Shown one piece after another: positions 32,518 to 41,245 of a stretch of DNA of 64,000 nt. Below the pieces are notes generated by a model, which saw nothing but the letters and a program-made list of their open reading frames with translations, was not told the origin of the DNA and searched no databases. Positions within the stretch are counted from its first letter, which is position 1, and each line of letters starts with the position of its first letter. The DNA is from Actinomadura rayongensis (GTDB taxonomy: Bacteria; Actinomycetota; Actinomycetes; Streptosporangiales; Streptosporangiaceae): the NCBI RefSeq assembly GCF_009831215.1, contig NZ_WUTW01000001.1, positions 1,383,423-1,447,422 of the forward strand, given 5' to 3'. Both the position numbers and the translations under genes were made by a program.

Positions 32518-33387
32518 CTAGAAGAAGCGCCACGGCGCGGCGGACGGGTCGGGATGCTCCAGCGTGAGCCCGGCGAAGTGCCGCGTGTCGTCGCCGGAGC
32601 GGCTGAGGCTCAGCCCGAGGCCGGGCAGCAGCACCTGCGCGTGCCGCTCGGCGACGTCGTGCCCGAGGTCGCGGAACAGCGTGACGACGTCGGCGGCGGG
32701 CTCGTGCAGGAGGTCGATGCCGTCCAGGCGGAACCGCAGCTCGGGGTTGCCGCCCCAGCCCGCCGGCCGGTTGCCGAAGATCGTCCGGACGCGCTCGGTG
32801 CCGTCCGGGTCCCGCATGCAGCCGACGCCGAGATGCCCGCGTCCGATCCGGACGGACCGGTAGCCGCTGTACCCGCAGATGAACGCGCCCGCCGGGGCGG
32901 GGGAGCCGAGCCGGGCGGCGACCGCGTCCAGGGCGCACCACGCCTCGTCGGGCCCGGCGGTGAACAGGACGTCCGCCTCGGGCAGGACGGCGCCGCGCTC
33001 GGGCTCCAGCGTCACGACGTACGGCGGGACGTTCCCCGGATACCGGGCCGGATCGGGCTCGCGCAGCGTGACCAGGCCCTCCCAGGAGACCGGGTCGTCC
33101 ACCGCGAACCACGCGACGTCGGCCTCGACGCCGAGATCGGTGAAGGCGCGATCGGTGACGGCCTGCTCCACCCGCTCGCGGAGGGCGGCGGCGTCGGCGG
33201 CGAGGCGGCCCCGCCACCAGGCGGGCTCGCGGCCGTGCGGGCCGTTCCAGGTGACGCCGGAGCCCGCCAGGGGGAGGCGGTCGCGGCCGTCCTTGTCGTC
33301 GATGATCTCGCAGTGCCAGCCGTCGTCCCGCCCGAGCAGCAGAACCCGCGCCGGTACCCGTCCGTACCGGGGTGCTCCGAAATCCAC
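32518..33387 (-). CDS. Hypothetical protein
   Basis: I do not recognise this 289-residue protein. It has no signal peptide or membrane segment and is rich in Asp, Arg and Trp. Notable stretches are LLLGRDDGWHCEIIDDKDGRDRL near the N-terminus, WNGPHGREPAWW and RTIFGNRPAGWGGNPELRF. The codon bias is strongly GC3, supporting expression. The GTG start is the first in-frame start; no clear ribosome binding site was found. The next gene, divergent, resembles a YezG antitoxin, so an immunity or toxin-system role is conceivable, but nothing in this sequence shows it. Confidence 0.6.
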   Translation of the reverse strand: MDFGAPRYGRVPARVLLLGRDDGWHCEIIDDKDGRDRLPLAGSGVTWNGPHGREPAWWRGRLAADAAALRERVEQAVTDRAFTDLGVEADVAWFAVDDPVSWEGLVTLREPDPARYPGNVPPYVVTLEPERGAVLPEADVLFTAGPDEAWCALDAVAARLGSPAPAGAFICGYSGYRSVRIGRGHLGVGCMRDPDGTERVRTIFGNRPAGWGGNPELRFRLDGIDLLHEPAADVVTLFRDLGHDVAERHAQVLLPGLGLSLSRSGDDTRHFAGLTLEHPDPSAAPWRFF

Positions 33388-33580
33388 CCGGTGACCTTAT
33401 CCGGCGAGACGCGCCGTGCCGGGCCGGACACGAAACCTGGGGCGAACGTCCGGTGTGTCCCGGATCGTCGGGGGGTGCGGACGCGACACGGCGCACGTCC
33501 CGTCCCGCGCGCGGACCTCCGGGTACGGTCGGACACCGGACCGCGGCCGATGCCGCCTGACTGCCCGGGAGGTGCCCGCG

Positions 33581-34021
33581 ATGACGTCCGCCGACCAGGT
33601 GCTGCGCTCGGCCCGTGAACGGGAGCTGGTCGGCGCGGCCGTCCGGGCGCTGCGGGCCGCGGCGCCGTTCGGGTGGGAGCGGCTCGGCCTGGAGTTCCGC
33701 GCGACGGTCGTGATCGACAGCGTGCTGTTCGAGATCCGCGACGCCCACGGCCGCAGCCGGACCGCGATGCCGCCGGGACAGGCCGTCGGCAAGATGGACG
33801 AGCTGCGCCGCCGCATGTACCGGCGCGGCAAGGGCGCGTGGTTCACCGCCCGGCTGGACGTGGAACGTTCCGGACGGTTCAGCGCCGAGTTCGACTACGA
33901 CGGCGAGCCGGACTTCTCGCCCCCGCTCACCGGCGACGTCTACCGCCTCGACCTGGACCGCTTCCCGCGCGCGGCCGAGCACATCCCCGGCTGGCTGCGC
34001 GCCCGCCTCGCCGGGTCCTGA
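33581..34021 (+). CDS. YezG-like (DUF600) antitoxin/immunity family protein
   Basis: This 146-residue protein resembles the YezG/DUF600 family of immunity proteins. The features are an N-terminal helix, a beta-rich core (RATVVIDSVLFEIRDAHG) and the end pattern FDYDGEPDFSPPLTGDVYRLDLDRFPR with PGWL. In Bacillus, YezG neutralises the polymorphic nuclease toxin YeeF. No large toxin gene is nearby, so this would be an orphan. The ATG has a GGGAGG ribosome binding site at 8 bases. The open frame upstream of it is low complexity and was excluded. Confidence 0.7.
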   Translation: MTSADQVLRSARERELVGAAVRALRAAAPFGWERLGLEFRATVVIDSVLFEIRDAHGRSRTAMPPGQAVGKMDELRRRMYRRGKGAWFTARLDVERSGRFSAEFDYDGEPDFSPPLTGDVYRLDLDRFPRAAEHIPGWLRARLAGS

Positions 34022-34051
34022 CCACCGGTCGCCGCACGGCAGACTGGGGGG

Positions 34052-35260
34052 ATGCCCGCCACCCTTCCCGACGGCGACGCCGTGCCCGCGAGCGGGGAGC
34101 TGCCCGCCGCCGCGCTGGACGGCCTCGGCTCCCGGCCGCTGGCGTTCTACGTCCACGTCCCGTTCTGCGTCACCCGGTGCGGCTACTGCGACTTCAACAC
34201 CTACACGGCCACCGAACTGGGCGAGGGAGCGACCCGCGAGTCGTACGCGGAGACGGCGGCGGCCGAGGTGCGGCTGGCCCGCCGCGTCCTCGGGGACGCC
34301 GCGCCGCCCGTCTCGACCGTGTTCGTCGGCGGCGGCACCCCGACGCTGCTGCCGCCGCGCGACCTCGGCGCGATCCTCGCCGCGATCGACGCCGAGTTCG
34401 GGCTGGCGCCCGGCGCGGAGGTCACCACCGAGGCCAACCCCGAGTCGGTCGACCGCCGCTACTTGGACGAACTGCGCGCGGAAGGCTTCACGCGCGTCTC
34501 GTACGGGATGCAGAGCGCCCGGGAGCACGTCCTGCGCGTCCTGGACCGGACGCACACGCCCGGCCGCGTCCCGCAGGTGGTCGAGTGGACGCGCGCGGCG
34601 GGGTTCGAGCACGTCAACCTGGACCTGATCTACGGGACGCCCGGCGAGACCGACGACGACTGGCGCGCCTCGCTGGAGGCCGCGCTCGCCTGCGGCCCCG
34701 ACCACGTGTCGGCGTACGCGCTGATCGTGGAGGACGGCACCCGGCTCGCCGCCCGCGTCCGCCGGGGCGAGATCGCCGCCCCCGACGACGACGCGATGGC
34801 CGACCGCTACCTGCTCGCCGACGAGCTGCTGAGCAAGCACGGCCTGACCTGGTACGAGATCTCCAACTGGGCCGCGTCGGACGACGCCGCCTGCCGCCAC
34901 AACGTCCTGTACTGGACGGGCGCGGACTGGTGGGGCGTCGGGCCCGGCGCGCACTCGCACGTCGGCGGCACCCGGTGGTGGAACGTCAAGCACCCGGCGG
35001 CGTACGCGGCGCGGCTGGCCGGCGGCGGCACGCCCGCGCACGCCCGCGAGATCCTGACCGGCGACGACCGGCGGCTGGAGCGGATCATGCTGGAGCTGCG
35101 GCTCGCCACCGGCTGCCCGGCCGAGCTGCTGGACGCGGCGGCGGTGCGCCGGGCGATCGGGGCGGGGCTGATCGAGCCCGGGCCGTGGGAGCGCGGACGG
35201 GCCGTCCTGACGCTGCGCGGGCGGCTCCTCGCGGACGCCGTCGTCCGCGACCTCACCTAG
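34052..35260 (+). CDS. hemW: Radical SAM heme chaperone HemW
   Basis: This 402-residue radical SAM protein has the C39-x3-C43-x2-C46 cluster motif in VPFCVTRCGYCDF, followed by the actinobacterial HemW pieces TVFVGGGTPTLLP, GMQSAREHVLRVLDRTH and LIYGTPGETDDDW. HemW, long annotated as oxygen-independent coproporphyrinogen oxidase, delivers heme to membrane proteins. CAGACT (34040-34045) is 6 bases before the ATG and only a G-run lies between, so a leaderless start is likely. Gene order lepA-hemW-hrcA is typical. Confidence 0.95.
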   Translation: MPATLPDGDAVPASGELPAAALDGLGSRPLAFYVHVPFCVTRCGYCDFNTYTATELGEGATRESYAETAAAEVRLARRVLGDAAPPVSTVFVGGGTPTLLPPRDLGAILAAIDAEFGLAPGAEVTTEANPESVDRRYLDELRAEGFTRVSYGMQSAREHVLRVLDRTHTPGRVPQVVEWTRAAGFEHVNLDLIYGTPGETDDDWRASLEAALACGPDHVSAYALIVEDGTRLAARVRRGEIAAPDDDAMADRYLLADELLSKHGLTWYEISNWAASDDAACRHNVLYWTGADWWGVGPGAHSHVGGTRWWNVKHPAAYAARLAGGGTPAHAREILTGDDRRLERIMLELRLATGCPAELLDAAAVRRAIGAGLIEPGPWERGRAVLTLRGRLLADAVVRDLT

Positions 35261-35264
35261 ACGA

Positions 35265-36080
35265 TCACGGGGCCGTCACGAAGTCGATCAGCTCCTCGAC
35301 ACGGCCGAGCAGCGCCGGTTCCAGGTCGGTGTAGTCCGACACGCAGCCGAGGATGCGCTTCCACGCCGCGCCCGTGTCGTCGCCCCAGCCGAGCGCGGCG
35401 ACGACGCCGTCCTTCCACGGGATCCCGCGCGGCACGTCCGGCCACGCGCGGATCCCCACGGCGGACGGCTTCACGGCCGCCCAGATGTCGATGAACGGGT
35501 GGCCGGTCACGAGGACGTCCGGCGACGTGATCTGCGCCGCGATCCGGCTCTCCTTGGACCCGGCGACCAGATGGTCCACGAGGACGCCGAGGCGGCGGCC
35601 CTCGCCGGGATCGAACTCGTCCACGATGGCGGGCAGGTCGTCCACGCCGCGCAGGAACTCCACGACGACGCCCTCGACGCGCAGGTCGTGGCCCCAGATC
35701 TTCTCGACCAGCTCGGCGTCGTGCAGGCCCTCGACGTAGATGCGGCTCTCGCGCGCCACCCGCGCCCGCAGCCCCTGGACGGCGACCGACCCGGACGCCG
35801 ACCGCGCCGTGCCCGCCGGCCCCGGCGCGGGCCGGACGAGCGTGACCGGCCGTCCGTCGATGAGGAACCCGGCCTTGGTGAGCGGGAACACGCGCCGCTT
35901 GCCGAACCGGTCCTCCAGCGTGACGCCGAGCTTGTCGCAGCCGACGACGGCACCGCAGAAGCCGCTGTCCGGATCCTCCGCGACAAGCCCGATCTCCGCT
36001 GGTATCTCGGGAATCTGGCCTTTGCGGGGGAGCCGCCAGTCGCCCGCGAGGACGTCGTCGCCGTAGTCTCTGCTCCGCAC
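35265..36080 (-). CDS. DUF3097 family protein
   Basis: This 271-residue protein matches the actinobacterial DUF3097 family often found next to hemW and hrcA. It has SRDYGDDVLAGDW at the N-terminus, then FGKRRVFPLTKAGFLIDGRPVTL, SRIYVEGLHDAELVEKIWGHDLR (TOPRIM-like) and LVDHLVAGSKESRIA. The function is unknown; the TOPRIM-like segment suggests nucleic-acid or nucleotide chemistry, which is inference. GTG 36080 was chosen because the family starts there. It converges on hemW with a 4-base gap and diverges from hrcA. Confidence 0.88.
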   Translation of the reverse strand: MRSRDYGDDVLAGDWRLPRKGQIPEIPAEIGLVAEDPDSGFCGAVVGCDKLGVTLEDRFGKRRVFPLTKAGFLIDGRPVTLVRPAPGPAGTARSASGSVAVQGLRARVARESRIYVEGLHDAELVEKIWGHDLRVEGVVVEFLRGVDDLPAIVDEFDPGEGRRLGVLVDHLVAGSKESRIAAQITSPDVLVTGHPFIDIWAAVKPSAVGIRAWPDVPRGIPWKDGVVAALGWGDDTGAAWKRILGCVSDYTDLEPALLGRVEELIDFVTAP

Positions 36081-36118
36081 GCATCCGCACTCTAACGAGG
36101 ACGAGACGCCCCGGCACC

Positions 36119-36147
36119 TTCGGTCGACCCCGCGCGGGCCGTACACT
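36119..36147 (+). promoter_or_regulatory. Candidate hrcA promoter
   Basis: TTCGGT (36119-36124) and TACACT (36142-36147) have a 17-base spacer. The -10 hexamer abuts the CIRCE element, so transcription would start inside the operator. Confidence 0.55.
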
Positions 36148-36173
36148 TGGCACTCCAAGGTAAGGAGTGCCAG
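36147..36173 (+). promoter_or_regulatory. CIRCE operator of hrcA-dnaJ
   Basis: TTGGCACTC-N9-GAGTGCCAG matches the CIRCE consensus (TTAGCACTC-N9-GAGTGCTAA) in layout and in 16 of 18 arm positions. It lies between the -10 hexamer and the hrcA start, the position for autorepression by HrcA. Confidence 0.92.
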
Positions 36174-36197
36174 TACGGGGGCAGGGGAGGTGACCAC

Positions 36198-37211
36198 GTG
36201 CTCGACGACCGGAAACTCGCGGTCCTGCGGGCCATTGTCGAGGACCACGTCTCCACCAACGAGCCGGTCGGCTCCAAGGCTCTGGTGGACCGCCACAACC
36301 TCGGCGTGTCGTCGGCGACCATCCGCAACGACATGGCCGTCCTGGAGGACGAGGGCTACATCACCCAGCCGCACACCAGTGCGGGCCGCGTCCCGACCGA
36401 CAAGGGCTACCGGCTGTTCGTCGACCGGCTGTCCACGATCAAGCCGCTGTCGTCGGCCGAGCGCCGCGCGATCGAGACGTTCCTCGGCGGCGCCTACGAC
36501 CTCGACGACGTCGTCGGCCGGACGGTGCGGCTGCTCGCGCAGCTCACCCGCCAGGTCGCGGTCGTGCAGTACCCGTCGCTGTCGCGCTCGACGGTCCGGC
36601 ACGTCGAACTCGTGCCGGTCGCCGAGAACCGGCTGCTGCTCGTGGTGATCACCAACACCGGCCGGGTGGAGCAGCGGGTGATCGACGCGCACGGCGTGAC
36701 GGCCGAGGAGTCGATCGGGCGGCTGCGGACCCTGCTCAACACCTGCCTGGACGGGTGCGGGCTCGGCGACGTCGCGCACGCCGTGGCGAACCTGCCCGAC
36801 CAGCTCCCGGCCAACGAGCGCCCGCTCGCGGCGGGCGTCCTGTCGGTGCTGCTGGAGACCCTGGTCGACAAGGCCGACGAGAAGATCGTCTTCGGCGGCG
36901 CCGCCAACCTCGCGCACATGGACTTCTCGCAGGGCCTGCGCGAGGTGCTGGAGGCGCTGGAGGAGCAGGTCGTCCTCATGCGCCTGCTCGGCGAGGCCGG
37001 CGACTCCTCTACTGTTACCGTGCGGATCGGCACGGAGAACCCCGACGCGGGGTTCCGCTCGACCTCCGTCGTCGCCGCCGACTACGGCGTGGGCGACATC
37101 ACCCTGGCCCGGCTCGGAGTGCTCGGGCCGACACGGATGGACTACCCCAGCACGATGGGAGCGGTACGGGCAGTGGCACGCTACGTCGGACAGATCCTGG
37201 CGGGCTCGTAA
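36198..37211 (+). CDS. hrcA: Heat-inducible transcription repressor HrcA
   Basis: This 337-residue repressor binds CIRCE elements and is released on heat shock. The winged helix at the N-terminus has [33 protein letters not shown], and the C-terminal part has the HrcA pattern [25 protein letters not shown] 36198 was preferred because GGGGAGG lies 7 bases upstream and the family starts at LDDRKLAVL. The gene stops directly against the dnaJ start (TAAGTG), so the two form an operon under the CIRCE. Confidence 0.97.
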   Translation: MLDDRKLAVLRAIVEDHVSTNEPVGSKALVDRHNLGVSSATIRNDMAVLEDEGYITQPHTSAGRVPTDKGYRLFVDRLSTIKPLSSAERRAIETFLGGAYDLDDVVGRTVRLLAQLTRQVAVVQYPSLSRSTVRHVELVPVAENRLLLVVITNTGRVEQRVIDAHGVTAEESIGRLRTLLNTCLDGCGLGDVAHAVANLPDQLPANERPLAAGVLSVLLETLVDKADEKIVFGGAANLAHMDFSQGLREVLEALEEQVVLMRLLGEAGDSSTVTVRIGTENPDAGFRSTSVVAADYGVGDITLARLGVLGPTRMDYPSTMGAVRAVARYVGQILAGS

Positions 37212-38345
37212 GTGGCCAACGACTACTACGCGACCCTCGGCGTCCGGCGGGACGCCAGTCCGGACGAGATCAAGAAGGCTTATCGCCGGCTCGCCAGGGA
37301 ACTCCACCCGGACGTCAACCCGGATCCGGAGACCCAGGAGAAGTTCAAAGAGGTCACCCAGGCCTACGAGGTCCTCTCCGACCCGCAGAAGCGGGAGATG
37401 TACGACATGGGCGCCGACCCGTTCGCGCGGGGCGGCGGCGCGGGCCCCGGCGGGTTCGGCGGCGCCGGGTTCCCGTTCAGCGACATCATGGACGCCTTCT
37501 TCGGCACCGCCACCCAGCGCGGACCGCGCAGCCGCGCCCGGCGCGGCCGGAACGCCACGCTGCGGGTCGAGCTGGAGCTGGCCGAGGCCGCGTTCGGCAC
37601 CACGCTGGAGCTGAACCTCGACACGGCCGTCGCCTGCGGCACCTGCCGCGGCGAGGGCGCCGCGCCCGGCACCCACCCCGAGACCTGCGCGACCTGCCAG
37701 GGACGCGGCGAGGTGCAGCAGGTGCAGCGCTCGTTCCTCGGCCAGGTCATGACGGCCCGGCCGTGCCCGGCGTGCGGCGGTTTCGGCAGCGTCATCCGGC
37801 ACCCGTGCCCCGAGTGCTCGGGCGACGGACGGGTCCGCACGCGCCGTCCGGTCAAGGTCAAGATCCCGGCCGGCGTCGAGAACGGCATGCACATCCAGCT
37901 CGCCGGGGAGGGCGAGGTCGGCCCCGGCGGCGGCCCGCCCGGCGACCTGTTCCTGGAGATCGTCGAGAAGCCGCACCCGATCTTCGACCGGGAGGGCGAC
38001 GACCTGCACTGTACGGTCGAGATCCCGATGACGGCGGCGGCGCTCGGCACGTCGGTCACGCTGGAGACCCTGGACGGCGCCGAGGAGATCGACATCCGTC
38101 CCGGCACCCAGTCCGGGCAGGTCATCACGCTGGGCGGGCGCGGCGTCCGGCACCTGGACGAGAACGGCCGCGGCGACCTCAAGCTCCACGTCACGGTCGA
38201 GACGCCGAACCGGCTGGACGACGAGCAGGAGGCCCTGCTGCGGCGCCTCGCCGAACTGCGCGGCGAGGAGCGGCCCCCGGGCAAGTTCGCCCCCGCCCAG
38301 CGCGGCGTCTTCTCCCGCCTCAAGGACGTCTTCAACCAGCACTGA
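37212..38345 (+). CDS. dnaJ: Chaperone DnaJ (DnaJ2 type)
   Basis: This 377-residue co-chaperone stimulates DnaK ATPase. The J domain carries HPD at residues 32-34, then a Gly/Phe-rich linker ([17 protein letters not shown]) and four zinc-binding repeats ([32 protein letters not shown]). The C-terminal substrate-binding domains follow. Being next to hrcA, it is the heat-shock-regulated second DnaJ of actinobacteria. Start is GTG, abutting the hrcA stop. Confidence 0.97.
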   Translation: MANDYYATLGVRRDASPDEIKKAYRRLARELHPDVNPDPETQEKFKEVTQAYEVLSDPQKREMYDMGADPFARGGGAGPGGFGGAGFPFSDIMDAFFGTATQRGPRSRARRGRNATLRVELELAEAAFGTTLELNLDTAVACGTCRGEGAAPGTHPETCATCQGRGEVQQVQRSFLGQVMTARPCPACGGFGSVIRHPCPECSGDGRVRTRRPVKVKIPAGVENGMHIQLAGEGEVGPGGGPPGDLFLEIVEKPHPIFDREGDDLHCTVEIPMTAAALGTSVTLETLDGAEEIDIRPGTQSGQVITLGGRGVRHLDENGRGDLKLHVTVETPNRLDDEQEALLRRLAELRGEERPPGKFAPAQRGVFSRLKDVFNQH

Positions 38346-38362
38346 GTCGGTACTGAACGGCC

Positions 38363-38391
38363 GCGCGGCCCGCCGTTGGTGCGGGCCGCGC
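38363..38391 (+). terminator. Hairpin between dnaJ and rsmE
   Basis: A perfect 11-bp stem (38363-38373 and 38381-38391) with a 7-base loop lies between the dnaJ stop and rsmE. There is no T-run, so termination may be partial. Confidence 0.6.
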
Positions 38392-38409
38392 GCACGAGGG
38401 GGGACGGCC

Positions 38410-39141
38410 GTGACGGCTCCGGTTTTCCTGGCGGAGGCGGGGATGCTCGACGCCGACCGCGTCGTGCTGGACGGTCCGGAGGGCCGCCACGCGGCCACCG
38501 TGCGGCGGCTGCGCGCCGGGGAGCGCGTCGACCTCACCGACGGCGCCGGGATCCTCGTGGAGGGCGTCGTCGCGGCGGTGGCCAAGGACGCGCTGACCGT
38601 CGACGTCCACGTCCGGCGGGCCGTGCCCGAGCCCGTGCCCCGGCTCGTCGTCGTCCAGGCGCTGCCCAAGGGCGACCGCGGCGAGCTGGCCGTCGAGACC
38701 ATGACCGAGGCCGGGGTGGACGAGATCGTCCCGTGGGCGGCCGAGCGGTGCGTCACCCGCTGGAAGGCCGAGCGCCGCGACAAGGCCCTCGGCCGGTGGC
38801 GCTCGACCGCCCGCGAGGCCGCCAAGCAGGCCCGCCGCGCCTGGCTGCCCGCCGTCGCCGACCTGGCGACCACCGCCGACGTCGCCGCGCGGCTCGACCG
38901 CGCGTCGGCCGCCGTCGTCCTGCACGAGGAGGCCGCCGCGCGGCTCAGCGCCGCCGCGCCCCCGCGCGACGGCGAGATCGTCGTGGTGGTCGGCCCGGAG
39001 GGCGGCATCGCCGACACCGAGCTGACGGCGTTCGCGGCGGCGGGCGCGGACCCGGTGCGGCTCGGCCCGACGGTCCTGCGGACGTCCACGGCGGGCGTCG
39101 CGGCGCTCGCCGTCCTCGCCGCGCTCACCGGCCGCTGGTAG
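38410..39141 (+). CDS. rsmE: 16S rRNA m3U1498 methyltransferase RsmE
   Basis: This 243-residue SPOUT methyltransferase modifies U1498 of 16S rRNA. Evidence is the N-terminal PUA-like part (GPEGRHAATVRRLRAGERVDLTDG), the catalytic WAAERCVTRW and the knot with VVVGPEGGIADTELTAF and LGPTVLRTSTAGVAAL. Start is GTG 19 bases after the preceding hairpin. Its usual position is after dnaJ. Confidence 0.95.
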   Translation: MTAPVFLAEAGMLDADRVVLDGPEGRHAATVRRLRAGERVDLTDGAGILVEGVVAAVAKDALTVDVHVRRAVPEPVPRLVVVQALPKGDRGELAVETMTEAGVDEIVPWAAERCVTRWKAERRDKALGRWRSTAREAAKQARRAWLPAVADLATTADVAARLDRASAAVVLHEEAAARLSAAAPPRDGEIVVVVGPEGGIADTELTAFAAAGADPVRLGPTVLRTSTAGVAALAVLAALTGRW

Positions 39142-39228
39142 GAGCCCGCCAGGCGTCAGCACACCCTCGCCCGCGCGGGTCGCCGACAGGTTTCGGGGGG
39201 ACCCGTCTCGCGGGTCGTCGGCCGGGCG

Positions 39229-39903
39229 TCAGGGCGCGCTCGGCGCGCCGCCCGCCCCATCGTTGTTGCTGGTCGCGGGCTCGGACGGCGCCGTCGTCGG
39301 CGTCGGCGTCGCGGGCGGCGGGCTCGTCTGCGTCGCCGGCGGGGTGGTCGGCGGCGTCGTCGGCGGGACCGGGGTCGGCGTCGGGCACGTCGCGCGGTGC
39401 GGCTTGGCCGTCTTCTCCGCGCGGGTCTTCTTCGCCGGGTCGACGGTCGGCGTCGGCGGCGGCACCGGCGGGCAGGTCGGCGCGCCCGTGGACGAGGCCG
39501 TCGTCGGCGGCCCGGTGAAGCTCGGCGTCCCGAGCGCGGTCTGCCCGTCGGACGGCACCAGCGACGTCCCCGGCGAGCCCGGCACCTGACCGGGCACCAC
39601 GCCGTCCCGGACCGCGTTGCCGCCGTGCTTGGCGGGACCGCTCATGCCCGCCTGGATGAACCCGATGGTCTGCGGGGCCGCCGTCACCCCGAACCCGGCG
39701 ACCGCGACGGCCGCCGCCACGGCGATCGCCGGACGCACCCAGCCGCCCGCCAGCCACGGCAGGCCGAACCGGCGGAGCCGCCGCTCGTTGATCCGCTCCC
39801 GGACGCGTTCCAGCCCGTCACCGCGCGGTTCGACCTCCTCCGCCTCCGCTTGCAGGGCGCGGCGCAGGATCTCGCCGAGCTCGTCGTCGCGGTCGGTGGT
39901 CAT
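39229..39903 (-). CDS. Single-pass membrane protein with Pro/Thr-rich tail, partner of the ECF sigma factor
   Basis: This 224-residue protein has a charged N-terminal cytoplasmic part (about 50 residues), one membrane helix (about residues 57-80) and a long external Pro/Thr/Ser-rich tail. It overlaps the sigma factor gene as ATGA, so the two are coupled, and an anti-sigma or regulatory role is likely. No zinc-binding HxxxCxxC motif is present, so it is not a ZAS-type anti-sigma. The tail could span the cell wall or be glycosylated. Function is inferred only from context. Confidence 0.7.
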   Translation of the reverse strand: MTTDRDDELGEILRRALQAEAEEVEPRGDGLERVRERINERRLRRFGLPWLAGGWVRPAIAVAAAVAVAGFGVTAAPQTIGFIQAGMSGPAKHGGNAVRDGVVPGQVPGSPGTSLVPSDGQTALGTPSFTGPPTTASSTGAPTCPPVPPPTPTVDPAKKTRAEKTAKPHRATCPTPTPVPPTTPPTTPPATQTSPPPATPTPTTAPSEPATSNNDGAGGAPSAP

Positions 39904-40511
39904 GTGAACTGCTCCAGTACGTTGCGCATCGCGGCCATTCCGCGCGCGGTGTGGCTCTTGACGGCCCCCCGGGAGATCCCCATCGACTGGGCGATCTCCG
40001 CCTCGGACAGGTCGGCGTAGTACCGGAGCACCAGCGCCTCCCGCTGGCGGGCGGGCAGCCGGTGCAGCGCGTCCACGACGGCCGAGCGCTCCAGCTCGCC
40101 GATGGCCCCCGCCTCGGCGCTCGGCGCGTCGGGCAGCCCTTTCGGCGCGTACTTCTCCACGACCGCCCGGTGCCGGAGCACCGACCGCGACCGGTTGACC
40201 ACCGACTGGCGCAGGTAGGACAGCGCCTTGTCGGGATCGCGCAGGCGGCGCCAGCCGCCGTGCATCGCGACGAAGGCGTCCTGGACGACCTCCTCGGCCG
40301 TCCCGAGGTCCCGGACGAGCATGGCGGCGAGCCGAACCAGGGCGCGGTAGTTGGCGCTGTAGAGCGCGGTCACCGCCTGGTCGGCGTCCCAGACGACGGA
40401 CATCGCGCCCGTCGTCGTTCCCCTGGCCACGAGGGTCTCGGTCACGTCTGTGGGACGCGCGCCCTCGTCGTCCGGTTTACGGAAGGGCATCTCCTGCCTA
40501 GCCTCGGTCAC
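39900..40511 (-). CDS. ECF RNA polymerase sigma factor (SigE family)
   Basis: This 203-residue protein is an extracytoplasmic-function sigma factor. Region 2 is ALYSANYRALVRLAAMLVRDLGTAEEVVQDAFVAMHGGW and region 4 is LPARQREALVLRYYADLSEAEIAQSMGISRGAVKSHTARGMAAM; region 3 is absent as expected. It directs RNA polymerase to a small set of promoters, probably in response to an envelope signal passed by the coupled membrane protein. Two starts are possible: GTG 40511 used here, or ATG 40490, whose GGAG is too close to it. The first 40 residues are weakly conserved. Confidence 0.92.
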   Translation of the reverse strand: MTEARQEMPFRKPDDEGARPTDVTETLVARGTTTGAMSVVWDADQAVTALYSANYRALVRLAAMLVRDLGTAEEVVQDAFVAMHGGWRRLRDPDKALSYLRQSVVNRSRSVLRHRAVVEKYAPKGLPDAPSAEAGAIGELERSAVVDALHRLPARQREALVLRYYADLSEAEIAQSMGISRGAVKSHTARGMAAMRNVLEQFT

Positions 40512-40752
40512 CTGTCCGCCGCTTCAGACGCGGCGTCCGGACGGTCGGAGCCACATCGTGGATGGGTGTTCCCTACCGGTTCAGGCGGGACGGCGACGAG
40601 CCGGGGGGAACGTCTGGGTTGCCAACCCTAAAGGGTCAGGACCCGTGTTGCGGGCCAACCGCCGCAGGTTGATCCACGTGTCCTGAAGGGGACCGAGGTC
40701 CGTCGCCCGCGCCCGCCGCTAGGATCCGCGTGTATCCGGTGGGAGGAGAGGG
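40512..40752. other. Divergent intergenic region with small inverted repeat
   Basis: The 241-base gap between the sigma factor and HIT genes holds an ACCCT-AA-AGGGT inverted repeat (40625-40636) and, for the HIT gene, a TAGGAT hexamer (40720-40725) 28 bases before the ATG. No ORF with good codon bias was seen. Confidence 0.4.
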
Positions 40753-41097
40753 ATGACGGACTGCCTGTTCTGCAAGATCGTCTCGGGGGACGTCCCGGCC
40801 GAGATCGTCCGCGAGTCCGAGCGGGCCGTGGCGTTCCGCGACATCAACCCGCAGGCGCCGACGCACGTCCTCGTCATCCCCCGCGAGCACCACCCGAACG
40901 CCGCCGCGCTGGCCGCCGCCGACCCCGCGTCCCTGGCCGCCGTCGTGAACCTGGCGCAGGAGGTCGCGGTCGACGAGGACGTCGCGGGCAAGGGCTACCG
41001 GATCGTGTTCAACACCGGGCCCGAGGCCGGGCAGACCGTCTTCCACGTGCACGCCCACGTGCTCGGCGGGCGCGGCCTGAACTGGCCTCCCGGCTGA
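40753..41097 (+). CDS. HIT family protein (HinT-like)
   Basis: This 114-residue histidine-triad protein hydrolyses nucleoside phosphoramidates or aminoacyl-adenylates. The triad is in VFHVHAHVLGG near the C-terminus, and the N-terminus DCLFCKIVSGDVPAEIV carries the zinc-type Cys pair. GGGAGGAG supports the ATG. In actinobacteria it usually lies between rsmE and phoH, as here apart from the inserted sigma-factor pair. Confidence 0.95.
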   Translation: MTDCLFCKIVSGDVPAEIVRESERAVAFRDINPQAPTHVLVIPREHHPNAAALAAADPASLAAVVNLAQEVAVDEDVAGKGYRIVFNTGPEAGQTVFHVHAHVLGGRGLNWPPG

Positions 41098-41245
41098 GCG
41101 CCGGCCGACCGCCGTTCCGGTGCCGCGTCCCCGGCCGCGCGCCGCGAAAACGCGAAAGCGCGCGGCCGTCCCCGCCCGGTAGCATGGAGGCGACAGGCGT
41201 TCCTCCAGCACAGAAGGCAGGTCGGAGAGGCCGCAAGGCCGGCTG

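Noticed and set aside
39900..40490. Alternative ATG start (40490) for the sigma factor
   Set aside because: The only purine-rich GGAG directly touches the codon; the GTG 21 bases upstream keeps the frame, although the N-terminus remains uncertain.
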